From SAR202 cluster bacterium Io17-Chloro-G6 (lineage in GTDB: Bacteria > Chloroflexota > Dehalococcoidia > UBA3495): a stretch of DNA of 41,837 bases. This document shows, piece after piece, positions 31,470 to 39,509 of this stretch. The stretch spans positions 1-41,837 of the forward strand of contig MUCT01000035.1 in the NCBI GenBank assembly GCA_002816585.1. Direction: 5' to 3'. Under the pieces are notes generated by a model. That model searched no databases and had not been told where the DNA came from. It worked only from the letters and a program-made list of their open reading frames with translations. Each line of letters opens with the position of its first letter. Position 1 is the first letter of the stretch. A program made the translations under genes and the position numbers.

Positions 31470-32783
31470 TTATTTACCGGTATTTACCGGGTTTAACAAT
31501 TTAGCCTCTACAGCCAATGATCCTTGCAAAGACCAGGGGCTGGAGCGTTCAATTTTCACGTTTACCAAGTTACCTAAATGATACGCCTCATCTTCAAAGA
31601 ACACCAGTTTGTTGGAGCGGGTTCGTCCCAGCCACTTTCCTCTTTGACGGCCCTCCACCAGTATCTCTTGATAGCGTCCCACCAATTCGGCATTGATCTC
31701 CGTCTGGATCTCTTCCTGCTGGCGTTCCACCCGTTGGCGCCGGCTGGTCTTTTCGGCCTCGGGGACTGCATCGTCCATGGTTCGAGAGGCTATCGTCCCC
31801 GGCCGAGTCGAATAAGGGGCGCAGTGGACCTTGTCCAAACGTAGGACGGCAAGCAAGTCCAAGGTCTGCTGGAACTGTTCTTCGGTTTCCCCAGGAAAGC
31901 CTACGATGATGTCGGTGGCTATGGCCACCTCGGGCACGGTCTCCCGAATCCGGCCAACCAGGTCTACGTACTCGGCCCGGCGGTACTGACGCCGCATCCG
32001 GTCTAGAATCCCATCGTCGCCCGCCTGCACCGGCAGGTTGATGTGCTCACAGACTTTGGGCAAGTCTGCGACCGCCCGGACTATCTCCTGGGTCATGAAT
32101 TTGGGGTGGGAGGTCAGAAAACGGATGCGTTCGATGCCGTCAATATCATTCAACCTGGAAAACAATTCGGCCAGGCTGGGATTATCCGGCAGGTCATGGC
32201 CGTAGGCATCCACGGTCTGACCCAACAAAGTGACCTCTTTCACACCTCTGGAAGCCAGCGTCTCCACTTCCTGGGCAACCTCTTCGACGGGGCGGCTCAC
32301 CTGGCGGCCGCGGCGGTAGGGGATGATGCAGAAGGTGCACATCAGGTCGCAACCATGGATGATGGGCACGTGACAGGTCACATCCGGACGGACCGGCGTC
32401 AACTGACCCACGCACCCCTCCCAGTCAACGCCTAGCCGCTCTCCCACCAACTCCAAGAGGGGCTCATACTGCTGGGGCCGCATGAACACATCAACATAGG
32501 GGAAACGGCGGGACAAATCGTCGGAGTTGGGCCCCACCATGCAACCCATGAGGGCCACGATACGCTGGGGCTGTTTCTTCTTCAAAGGCACCATCCAGGC
32601 CAGGTTGCTGACAACCTTGTCTTCCGCGCCCTGGCGGACCACACAAGAGTTGAGCACGATAACGTCGGCATCGGCCGCTTTTTCCACCGGTTGCATACCC
32701 ATCTGCTCCAAAGCAGCGGCCAACCGTTCAGAGTCCGCGGTATTCATCTGGCAACCAATGGTCCAGAGGTAAAAACTTTTCAT
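31470..32783 (-). CDS. miaB: tRNA-2-methylthio-N6-dimethylallyladenosine synthase
   Basis: A 437-aa MiaB/methylthiotransferase radical-SAM enzyme that methylthiolates i6A37 of tRNA. N-terminal UPF0004 domain: LWTIGCQMNTADSERLA (cluster Cys), VIVLNSCVVRQGAEDKV and IVALMGCMVGPNSDD supply the auxiliary cluster. The radical-SAM CxxxCxxC is in HGCDLMCTFCIIPYRRGR. The TRAM domain closes the protein (EILVEGRQRGKWLGRTRSNK). Start ATG 32783. nadA follows by 15 nt. An in-line duplicate ccggtaaata occurs at its stop codon. Confidence 0.94.
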   Translation of the reverse strand: MKSFYLWTIGCQMNTADSERLAAALEQMGMQPVEKAADADVIVLNSCVVRQGAEDKVVSNLAWMVPLKKKQPQRIVALMGCMVGPNSDDLSRRFPYVDVFMRPQQYEPLLELVGERLGVDWEGCVGQLTPVRPDVTCHVPIIHGCDLMCTFCIIPYRRGRQVSRPVEEVAQEVETLASRGVKEVTLLGQTVDAYGHDLPDNPSLAELFSRLNDIDGIERIRFLTSHPKFMTQEIVRAVADLPKVCEHINLPVQAGDDGILDRMRRQYRRAEYVDLVGRIRETVPEVAIATDIIVGFPGETEEQFQQTLDLLAVLRLDKVHCAPYSTRPGTIASRTMDDAVPEAEKTSRRQRVERQQEEIQTEINAELVGRYQEILVEGRQRGKWLGRTRSNKLVFFEDEAYHLGNLVNVKIERSSPWSLQGSLAVEAKLLNPVNTGK

Positions 32784-32877
32784 AAGAGAAGGTTGGGGGT
32801 GGTGGATCGCGTCTTGGCTATGTTAGATGCAAAACGTCAACATCCAAACGAATTATGACGAATGATTGAGTATATAG

Positions 32878-32967
32878 TGGCGGAAAGAGAGGGATTCGAA
32901 CCCTCGGAACCTTTGCAGGCTCACGCGATTAGCAGTCGCGCACAATCGTCCACTCTGTCATCTTTCC
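32878..32967 (-). tRNA. tRNA-Ser(GCU)
   Basis: Acceptor GGAAAGA pairs with TCTTTCC; the anticodon loop CTGCTAA gives anticodon GCT (plus-strand agc at 32931-32933); there is a long variable arm as in class II tRNAs; T loop TTCGAAT; discriminator G and an encoded CCA at 32880-32878. Confidence 0.95.
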
Positions 32968-33140
32968 CCAAGCATGGTAAATGTTACCAAATGGACCAAT
33001 ACCCATCAATAGCCGCTTGATTGGCTTGCGGATTGCTGTGATTCCCCAATGTGAATAGCCATTCGACCTTATTGGACATTTACTCCAATAGTTTAGTCGA
33101 GATTCGACCATTTGGACCATCATCCGATAAGATTTCGGTA

Positions 33141-33169
33141 TTGACACCTCCTGGAACCGGCCATATGAT
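33141..33169 (+). promoter_or_regulatory. promoter for the Lrp-type regulator
   Basis: TTGACA (33141-33146), 17-bp spacer, TATGAT (33164-33169), 57 nt before the ATG. Upstream (32985-33120) are repeated ACCAAATGG/CCATTTGG motifs, possibly operator half-sites. Confidence 0.7.
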
Positions 33170-33225
33170 TATTCGGAACATTACTGATCAGCAATAATGC
33201 CTTCAACCCACGGAGTGTGACACCC

Positions 33226-33666
33226 ATGGACGAACTAGACCGAAAGATAATAGCCCTGCTGCAACTTGACGGCCGGGCTTCCAACGCCAAGATCGCCCGG
33301 GAGGTGGGCGTCAGTGAAGGCACCGTTCGCCGCCGGCTACGCCGCTTGGTCACCGATGACGTAGTTAAGATCATCGCCGTGCCAAATCTTGAAAAATTGG
33401 GCTACGCCACCACCGCCCTCATCGGTCTGCAGACCGGACCCGGAAAGTCGGACTCGGTAGCAGAGGCCATCGCCAACCTCGAAGAAGCTCATTATGTAGC
33501 CATCACGACCGGCGCCTACGACGTGTTCATCTGGGCCGGTCTGGAATCCGCGGAGGGGCTGGGTACCTTCCTGCGGACCAAGATTGGCGTCATCGACGGC
33601 GTTCAACGCACCGAGACCTTCGTGAACCTGTCCATAAAAAAACGGACCTACGGCCTAGTCCTATAG
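33226..33666 (+). CDS. Lrp/AsnC-family transcriptional regulator
   Basis: A 146-aa regulator. ATG 33226 is preceded by GGAG at 10 nt; a GTG at 33217 is too close to that site. Residues 1-55 are the winged helix-turn-helix (DELDRKIIALLQLDGRASNA, then EVGVSEGTVRRRLRRLVTDD), residues 60-146 the RAM ligand-binding/oligomerisation domain (IGLQTGPGKSDSVAEAIANL, ending TFVNLSIKKRTYGLVL). It would act as an octamer sensing an amino acid or similar. Targets cannot be told; autoregulation through the CCATTTGG-type sites upstream is plausible. Confidence 0.92.
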   Translation: MDELDRKIIALLQLDGRASNAKIAREVGVSEGTVRRRLRRLVTDDVVKIIAVPNLEKLGYATTALIGLQTGPGKSDSVAEAIANLEEAHYVAITTGAYDVFIWAGLESAEGLGTFLRTKIGVIDGVQRTETFVNLSIKKRTYGLVL

Positions 33667-33734
33667 AAGGGAAATGAGCACCGATTGCCTGCTCCCTGAA
33701 CCAGACAAAACAAAAAAACGATTCATCGACTGAG

Positions 33735-33762
33735 ACCGCCGCCCAGGTGGCGGTTTTCTTTC
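33735..33762 (+). terminator. terminator after the Lrp-type gene
   Basis: ACCGCC (33735-33740) pairs with GGCGGT (33749-33754) followed by TTTCTTTC. Confidence 0.65.
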
Positions 33763-33774
33763 GTTCTGCCTTTT

Positions 33775-33802
33775 TTGCAAAAGCGCGGCGCTATGCTATA
33801 AT
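33775..33802 (+). promoter_or_regulatory. ferredoxin promoter
   Basis: TTGCAA (33775-33780), 16-bp spacer, and an extended -10 TGCTATAAT with consensus TATAAT at 33797-33802. It gives a leader of about 80 nt before the ferredoxin ATG. Confidence 0.65.
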
Positions 33803-33888
33803 TTCGATGCGATTTCCTCCTGCTCGCGTAGGCTCCACAGAGCCAGGGCGGGCCGGTCTCTATACTGAGTTAAGAGGAGCCTCTCAAA

Positions 33889-34158
33889 ATGACCTACATC
33901 ATCGTCGAACCTTGCGTGGGACTTAAGGATTCGGCTTGTGTCGACGTCTGCCCCGTTGACTGCATCTACACCCGCGACGAAGACGACATGTACTACATCA
34001 GCCCCGATGAGTGCATCGACTGCGCGGCCTGTGAGCCAGTCTGCCCGGTAACGGCGATCTTCGCTGAAGACGCGGTTCCCGAAGACATGACCAAATACAT
34101 CGCAATAAACTACGACTACTTTAAGAACGTCGATCCCTCTGAAATGAAGCGCAAATAA
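33889..34158 (+). CDS. fdxA: 4Fe-4S/7Fe-type ferredoxin
   Basis: An 89-aa ferredoxin of the 7Fe/FdxA type, a low-potential electron carrier. N-terminal cluster ligands lie in EPCVGLKDSACVDVCPVDCI and the second in ECIDCAACEPVCPV; the C-terminal DYFKNVDPSEMKRK tail is that of the family. ATG is preceded by AGAGGAG. It has a strong extended -10 promoter and a strong terminator, so it is an independently expressed unit and not part of an aconitase operon. The gene symbol reflects family similarity only. Confidence 0.9.
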   Translation: MTYIIVEPCVGLKDSACVDVCPVDCIYTRDEDDMYYISPDECIDCAACEPVCPVTAIFAEDAVPEDMTKYIAINYDYFKNVDPSEMKRK

Positions 34159-34212
34159 TACCGGTCTCCAGTAGCCTCGAATTCTCCCGGGGTCGGGCCA
34201 GAGTCGGTAAAA

Positions 34213-34250
34213 TAAAACCTTTAAAGGGTGACCCTTTAAGGGTTTTATAT
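34213..34250 (+). terminator. rho-independent terminator after ferredoxin
   Basis: TAAAACCTTTAAAGGG pairs with CCCTTTAAGGGTTTTA (15 of 16 positions, three-base loop) and continues TAT. The strong symmetry could also work leftward. Confidence 0.85.
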
Positions 34251-34430
34251 CGTTAGACGCGGGCGTTCACATTGGTGTTAGTGCACGAGAAATGGGGTGT
34301 TTGGGCTGAAGGGTGCTCCGGGGCCCCTGTACCCGGCCTGTCTGGGAATCAACGGATCCAATCTGAAGCCACGGCCAGGCGCCCAGGTTAAGCCAGGGCA
34401 GCAACGGCCGATGGGAATAGGAGCCCTCAA

Positions 34431-36707
34431 ATGAACATCGACTCAACCCCCCAGTTCGTGGAAGAAGCCTATAAAAAGATGGAGCGCAAACTGGAGATTG
34501 TCCGGGCTCGTTATAACCGGCCGCTGACCCTGGCGGAGAAACTGCTCCTTGGCCACCTGGACAACGCCCAAGATGCCGAACTCGACCCCGGAGAGAGCTA
34601 CATCATGCTCAACCCAGACCGGGTCGCCCACCAAGACGTTACCGGTCAGATGGCCATCCTGCAGTTCATGCAGTCGGGCCGCACCGAAGCCGCCGTGCCA
34701 ACCACCGTCCACTGCGACCATTTGGTTCAAGCGCGCGTCGGCGCATCTTCAGATCTACAAGACGCCTTGAACGAGAATAACGAAGTGTACCGTTTCCTGG
34801 AGTCCTCCTGCCGCAAATACGGGATGGGCTTCTGGAAGCCCGGCTCCGGCATCATCCACCAAGTTGTCCTGGAAAACTATGCCTTCCCTGGCTGCCTGAT
34901 CATCGGCACCGACTCCCATACTCCCAACGCCGGCGGCCTGGGCTCTCTGGCCATCGGAGTGGGCGGAGCGGACGCGGCCGACGTGATGGCCGGACTGCCT
35001 TGGGAGGTCAAGTATCCCACCCTGGTCGGCGTCCACCTCACCGGTGAGCTCAGCGGCTGGACTGCTCCCAAAGACGTGATCATCTACTTGGCCGGGGTGC
35101 TTACCGTGGCCGGCGGCACCAACGCCATCATCGAATACTTCGGACCGGGCGTGACCTCCATAAGCTGCACCGGCAAGGCGACGATCACCAACATGGGCGC
35201 GGAACTGGGCGCCACCGGAGACGTATTCCCCTTTGACGAGCGGATGGCCACCTACCTGAAAGCGACCCGCCGTCCCGAACTGGCCGAGTTGGCTGAGAAG
35301 TACAAGCACCTGCTGACCGCTGACCCAGAGGTGGAGCAAGACCCGGGTCAGTACTATGACCGCATCGTCGAGATCGACCTCTCCAAGCTGGAGCCCCAGA
35401 TCACCGGGCCCCACTCGCCAGACCGTGCCCGGCCCATCTCCGCTTTGGCGAAAGAGGCCAAGGAAGAGGGCTTTCCGGACAAGGTTTCCGTAGCGCTGGT
35501 CGGCAGTTGCACCAACTCCTCATATGAAGACATGAGCCGTTGCGCCGATGTGGCCCGCCAGGCGACTGAACACGGTCTCCAAGCCGTGACCGAATTCATG
35601 ATAACCCCAGGATCAGAACAAGTACGGGCAACCATATCCCGTGATGGTCAGCAAGCCGCACTGGAAGAACTTGGCGGCACAGTATTGGCCAACGCCTGCG
35701 GTCCCTGCATCGGGCAGTGGAAGCGGGACGGTGTGCCGGAGGGCGAACTCAACTCTATCGTGACCTCCTACAACCGCAACTTCCCCAAGCGGAACGATGC
35801 CAACTCCGGTACCATGAATTTCATCGCCAGTCCCGAATTAGCCGTTGCCATGAGCCTGGGCGGCAGCCTGAGTTTCAACCCGCTGACGGATACTCTCACC
35901 GGGGCTGACGGCAAGGAATTCATGCTGGAAGCGCCCAAGCCCGCCCCCGAAGTGCCGGCCGATGGCTTCGACCCTGGTATTGATAGCTTCGTCGCTCCTC
36001 CAGAAGATGGCAGCGGCGTCGATGTCTCGGTTGACCCAACCAGCAACCGGCTGCAGGTCTTGGACCCGTGGCCCGCATGGGACGGCCAAGACTTCACTAG
36101 CATGCCGGTGCTGCTCAAGGCCACCGGCAAGTGCACCACAGACCATATCTCACCGGCCGGGGCCTGGCTACGGTTTCGGGGGCACCTGGACAACCTGAGC
36201 GACAACATGTTCTTGGGGGCCGTGAACTCATTCACCGACGACCCCGGCACCGGTAAGAACCAACTTTCCGGTGAGCAGGTTCAGCCCATTCCCGAGATCG
36301 CCAGGGAGTACAAGGCTCAGGGTATGCGGTGGATCGCCATCGGAGACAACAACTACGGTGAGGGCAGCAGCCGCGAGCATGCCGCCATGTCACCTCGGAT
36401 GTTGGGCGCCGCAGCCGTCGTCACCCGCAGCTTCGCCCGCATCCATGAGGCCAACCTGAAGAAGCAAGGTATCTTGCCGCTGACCTTTGAAGACCCGGGC
36501 GATTACGACCGCATCCAGGCCGACGACCGGATTAGCATCATCGGACTGGCCAACCTGACTCCGGGACAGCCACTAGTCTGCGTGGTCACCCACGAAGACG
36601 GAGAAGAGGAGCGCATCAACCTCCGCCACACCATGAACCCCGGGCAGATCGATTGGTTCAAAGCCGGTTCCGCCATGAACCACATGAAGAACGTAGCTGG
36701 GGGATAA
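34431..36707 (+). CDS. acn: aconitate hydratase
   Basis: A 758-aa aconitase of the mitochondrial/ACO2 type, isomerising citrate and isocitrate in the TCA cycle. Motifs: GTDSHTPNAGGLGSLAIG (active-site loop), VGSCTNSSYEDM with the first cluster Cys and ANACGPCIGQWKR with the other two; the swivel domain carries the SSREHAAMSP loop near the C-terminus. Length is normal. ATG follows AGGAG. The leader between the ferredoxin terminator and this ATG (34251-34430) shows no clear promoter. It is followed by a bidirectional terminator. Confidence 0.96.
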   Translation: MNIDSTPQFVEEAYKKMERKLEIVRARYNRPLTLAEKLLLGHLDNAQDAELDPGESYIMLNPDRVAHQDVTGQMAILQFMQSGRTEAAVPTTVHCDHLVQARVGASSDLQDALNENNEVYRFLESSCRKYGMGFWKPGSGIIHQVVLENYAFPGCLIIGTDSHTPNAGGLGSLAIGVGGADAADVMAGLPWEVKYPTLVGVHLTGELSGWTAPKDVIIYLAGVLTVAGGTNAIIEYFGPGVTSISCTGKATITNMGAELGATGDVFPFDERMATYLKATRRPELAELAEKYKHLLTADPEVEQDPGQYYDRIVEIDLSKLEPQITGPHSPDRARPISALAKEAKEEGFPDKVSVALVGSCTNSSYEDMSRCADVARQATEHGLQAVTEFMITPGSEQVRATISRDGQQAALEELGGTVLANACGPCIGQWKRDGVPEGELNSIVTSYNRNFPKRNDANSGTMNFIASPELAVAMSLGGSLSFNPLTDTLTGADGKEFMLEAPKPAPEVPADGFDPGIDSFVAPPEDGSGVDVSVDPTSNRLQVLDPWPAWDGQDFTSMPVLLKATGKCTTDHISPAGAWLRFRGHLDNLSDNMFLGAVNSFTDDPGTGKNQLSGEQVQPIPEIAREYKAQGMRWIAIGDNNYGEGSSREHAAMSPRMLGAAAVVTRSFARIHEANLKKQGILPLTFEDPGDYDRIQADDRISIIGLANLTPGQPLVCVVTHEDGEEERINLRHTMNPGQIDWFKAGSAMNHMKNVAGG

Positions 36708-36739
36708 GCTCCGGAGCCACGTTCAAGGTGGAAAGATAA

Positions 36740-36774
36740 AAACAAGAGGCGGGTCTGAGACCTGCCTCTTGTTT
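36740..36774. terminator. bidirectional terminator
   Basis: A 16-base stem (AAACAAGAGGCGGGTC with GACCTGCCTCTTGTTT, one G-U pair) and three-base loop between the convergent aconitase and hemQ genes; A runs on the left and T runs on the right let it serve both. Confidence 0.88.
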
Positions 36775-36815
36775 CATGTTAGTAGTTAAACCAATGGGAG
36801 CCCTGCTTGGCCGGT

Positions 36816-37514
36816 TTAACCCAAATCGTCCAAGCAGGCGTCCACGGGCTTGCTGATGCAGGAGAATATTGGAGTGTCCATCAGGGTGAAGGGCCGGGCT
36901 TTGGATTCCCGCAAATCCATCACCAGGTCCAAGAAATGGGAAGGGTCGTCGGTCTCGAAGCCCAGCACAAACTCCTGGTCGTCAAGGCCAAAGGAGTAGG
37001 CGGTGCTGATCTTCACGTCGGGATACTTATGCCCGATGACGAAGTGCTCGTTCATCAGGCCTTGCCGTTCTTCCTTCGGCAGTTGGTACCACTCGTGGGT
37101 CTTCACAAAGGGATAGATGAACAGGTACTTCCGGCCGACGATGCGCATGGTCGAAGCACCGGTGCCTTCCTGGCCCTCATGCTTATGGTCGTCGATATAG
37201 GGCGACCGGCGGGTCATGGCTAGATACGAATGGGGCTGGGTCAGGTACGGACCCAGATCGGTGTGATTAACCCTGGCCATCAGCTCATTGATGGCCTCCA
37301 CGGACTCGCTGACCTTCCACAGCATGAAGTCCACGTCGCCGCGGGTTCCGACCAGGCTATAGCTGGACATGGACACGCGGTCCGAGAATTCACTCAATAC
37401 CTCCGAGAACTGGGCCTTGCTGTTCTGGCGGTCCTTGGCGGGGAGGCGGCGCCACTCTGGATCGACTTTGAAAAAAGAGTACTTTACAAAATCTCGCCGG
37501 ACTTGCTCTGTCAT
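36816..37514 (-). CDS. hemQ: coproheme decarboxylase (HemQ/ChdC)
   Basis: A 232-aa protein of the chlorite-dismutase fold, the type that turns coproheme into heme b in the coproporphyrin-dependent pathway. The active-site motif is YPFVKTHEWYQLP, and the proximal heme-binding His is in NEHFVIGHKYPDV. Absence of the chlorite-dismutase distal Arg pattern, together with overall length, favours HemQ. ATG 37514 is preceded by GAGGTAGGG. No other heme genes are near. It is divergent from the NHL-repeat gene. Confidence 0.88.
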   Translation of the reverse strand: MTEQVRRDFVKYSFFKVDPEWRRLPAKDRQNSKAQFSEVLSEFSDRVSMSSYSLVGTRGDVDFMLWKVSESVEAINELMARVNHTDLGPYLTQPHSYLAMTRRSPYIDDHKHEGQEGTGASTMRIVGRKYLFIYPFVKTHEWYQLPKEERQGLMNEHFVIGHKYPDVKISTAYSFGLDDQEFVLGFETDDPSHFLDLVMDLRESKARPFTLMDTPIFSCISKPVDACLDDLG

Positions 37515-37634
37515 CTAACCCTACCTCGCAGCAACGGTGAATACGCAAATAAATGATAATTGACGGGACACTAATCTCAATGATAGCAACGGCCAACTGC
37601 CTGTGGCAATTCAACGGCGCACCGCTAGCACCCG

Positions 37635-37662
37635 TTGATTTCCCATCTGGCGGTGCTACAAT
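37635..37662 (+). promoter_or_regulatory. promoter for the NHL-repeat gene
   Basis: TTGATT (37635-37640), 16-bp spacer and extended -10 TGCTACAAT (TACAAT at 37657-37662), 77 nt before the ATG. Confidence 0.6.
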
Positions 37663-37738
37663 CTTCGGGTGCCGCCTCCGAGTGACGTCTGCAGGCGGCT
37701 ATTCTCCAACAGACCGCTGGCAAAATTGAGGAGCAGAT

Positions 37739-38689
37739 ATGGTAGCTTTGGGCTCGGCGTCATACACCTACGAGGTTGAAGAGGGTTGGGGCAAGCTCCC
37801 CGACGGTTGGTCCTTCAAAGAATGCGCGGCAGTTGGCGTGGATTCCCAGGACAACGTGTACGTTTTTAACCGGGGCGAGCACCCGGTGATCGTCTTCGAC
37901 AAGGACGGTAACTTTCTCCGGTCTTGGGGTGAGGGTGTTTATCCCAGAGCCCACGGCATCACCATGGGGCCGGACGACAGCATCTACCTCACCGACGACG
38001 GCGACCACACGGTGCGCAAGTGTAAGCTGGACGGCACGGTCATATTCACCCTGGGCATCAGCGGCAAACCGGCGCCATTCATGAGCGGAGACCCCTTCAA
38101 CCGCTGCACCCACGTTGCCCTGGACCGGCAGACCGCCGAATTCTACGTATCTGACGGCTACGGCAACGCCCGCGTCCACAAATACTCGCCAGACGGCAAG
38201 CTGCTGTTCTCCTGGGGCGAGTCCGGTACCGGAGAAGGTCAGTTCAACATCGCCCACAACGTTTGCACCGACAAGGATGGTTGGGTTTACGTTGCCGACC
38301 GTGAGAACCAGCGGGTGCAGGTTTTCGACAAGAACGGGAAATACGAGACCCAGTGGAAGAACATGGCCCGCCCCTGCGGCCTGTTCATCGACACCAGCGG
38401 CGACCAGACAGTGTACGTCGGAGAGTTGGGCGTGCCCATCGGTCCCAACGATCAAGCCTCTGGACTTGGCCCCCGGGTTGGCATCATGGACATCAAGGGC
38501 AACTATCTGGCCAAGCTGGGTGACATTCCGGAAAGCGAAGCTCCGGGCAGCTTCATCGCCCCCCACGGCATCTGCATCAACTCCAAAGGGGACATCTTCG
38601 TCGGCGAGGTTTCCTGGACCCACACTGGCAGCAGGCTCAACCCGCCCCGCGAGGTCCGCTCTCTACAGAAACTAGCCAAGAAGGGGTAA
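37739..38689 (+). CDS. NHL-repeat beta-propeller protein
   Basis: A 316-aa six-bladed propeller of the NHL/peptidylamidoglycolate-lyase-like type. Repeats are obvious: VDSQDNVYVFNRGEHPVIVF, MGPDDSIYLTDDGDHTVRKC, VALDRQTAEFYVSDGYGNARV, CTDKDGWVYVADRENQRVQV and a last one (ICINSKGDIFVGEVSWTHTG). No signal peptide is visible, so it is probably cytoplasmic, which is unusual for lyase homologues. Function unclear. It has its own promoter; a pair of hairpins lies after its stop. Confidence 0.88.
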   Translation: MVALGSASYTYEVEEGWGKLPDGWSFKECAAVGVDSQDNVYVFNRGEHPVIVFDKDGNFLRSWGEGVYPRAHGITMGPDDSIYLTDDGDHTVRKCKLDGTVIFTLGISGKPAPFMSGDPFNRCTHVALDRQTAEFYVSDGYGNARVHKYSPDGKLLFSWGESGTGEGQFNIAHNVCTDKDGWVYVADRENQRVQVFDKNGKYETQWKNMARPCGLFIDTSGDQTVYVGELGVPIGPNDQASGLGPRVGIMDIKGNYLAKLGDIPESEAPGSFIAPHGICINSKGDIFVGEVSWTHTGSRLNPPREVRSLQKLAKKG

Positions 38690-38704
38690 ATTCCCCCATC
38701 CTTA

Positions 38705-38760
38705 CCTTCCCCCGTGCGCGGGGGAAGGGACATGTTCTCTCCTCCTCGCAAGGGGGAGAG
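38705..38760. repeat. double-hairpin REP-like element
   Basis: Hairpin A: CCTTCCCCCG/CGGGGGAAGG, perfect 10-bp stem, TGCG loop (38705-38728). Hairpin B: CTCTCCTCC/GGGGGAGAG with one T-G pair (38737-38760). Both have no T tail, so they are not plain terminators. They resemble the dispersed palindromes seen between genes in many bacteria. Confidence 0.6.
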
Positions 38761-38812
38761 TTAGAGAGGGGCCTCTAGCCGTTAACCGCCCCCACACGGA
38801 GCAGACACCCAC

Positions 38813-39502
38813 ATGGAAATAAGACTCGGCAGCTTGGTGCGGGACGCCCAGGAGGCCCAGGGGACGACGATCATCATCGACGTGTTCCGGGCGTTCACCA
38901 CGGCGGCTATCGCTTTTGACCACGGGGCCAAAGAGATCACCCTGGTGGCCGAGCCCGAGGAAGCGTTGAAACTACACCACCAGGGTGTAGGCGACTTCCT
39001 CATGGGCGAGGTGGCGGGCAAGCGGCCCGATGGTTTCGATTTCGGCAATTCCCCCTACGAGATTTCCCAGGTCGACCTCTCCGGGAAGACGTTGGTCCAG
39101 TCCACCAGGGCCGGCACGGTTGGCGTTGCGGCGGCCGCCAACGCTTCCGAAATCTACCTTGGTTCCTTTGTCGTCGCCCAGGCCACGGTGGACGCCATCA
39201 GGAGCGATGGGCCAGGCTTGGTTTCAATCATCGCCATGGGAGACCAGGGGGTTATCCGGTCCGACGAAGACGAGCACTGCGGGATCTACCTGAGGAATCT
39301 GCTGGAAGCGCGGAAGCCCGACTTTGACGCAGTGAAGACCCTGATCCTGAAGGGCGGGGCAACCCAGAAATTCTTCGACCCGGAGCAGCCCCAATTCCAC
39401 CCGGAGGACGTGAGCCTGGCCTTGGAAGCCGACCGTTACGCCTTCGCCATGAAGATCAGCCGGGAAGACGGCCTGCTGGTCGCCCGCAAGCACGGGGGCT
39501 AG
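38813..39502 (+). CDS. comB: 2-phosphosulfolactate phosphatase-like (ComB)
   Basis: A 229-aa ComB-fold protein. ComB removes phosphate from 2-phosphosulfolactate in coenzyme M synthesis and also appears in bacteria that make sulfolactate. Motifs match: IIIDVFRAFTTAAIAFDHGA (metal Asp), FLMGEVAGKRPDGFDFGNSP and QSTRAGTVGVAAAANASEIY (Ser-Thr-Arg phosphate site). The protein starts at the ATG 38813, with no strong ribosome site. It follows the NHL gene by 124 nt, over the double hairpin. ComA (phosphosulfolactate synthase) is not seen here. Confidence 0.85.
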   Translation: MEIRLGSLVRDAQEAQGTTIIIDVFRAFTTAAIAFDHGAKEITLVAEPEEALKLHHQGVGDFLMGEVAGKRPDGFDFGNSPYEISQVDLSGKTLVQSTRAGTVGVAAAANASEIYLGSFVVAQATVDAIRSDGPGLVSIIAMGDQGVIRSDEDEHCGIYLRNLLEARKPDFDAVKTLILKGGATQKFFDPEQPQFHPEDVSLALEADRYAFAMKISREDGLLVARKHGG

Positions 39503-39509
39503 CCTCTCA

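Noticed and set aside
37760..38623. 287-codon minus-strand frame over the NHL gene
   Set aside because: Antisense to a strongly supported propeller gene, with repeat-driven low complexity.
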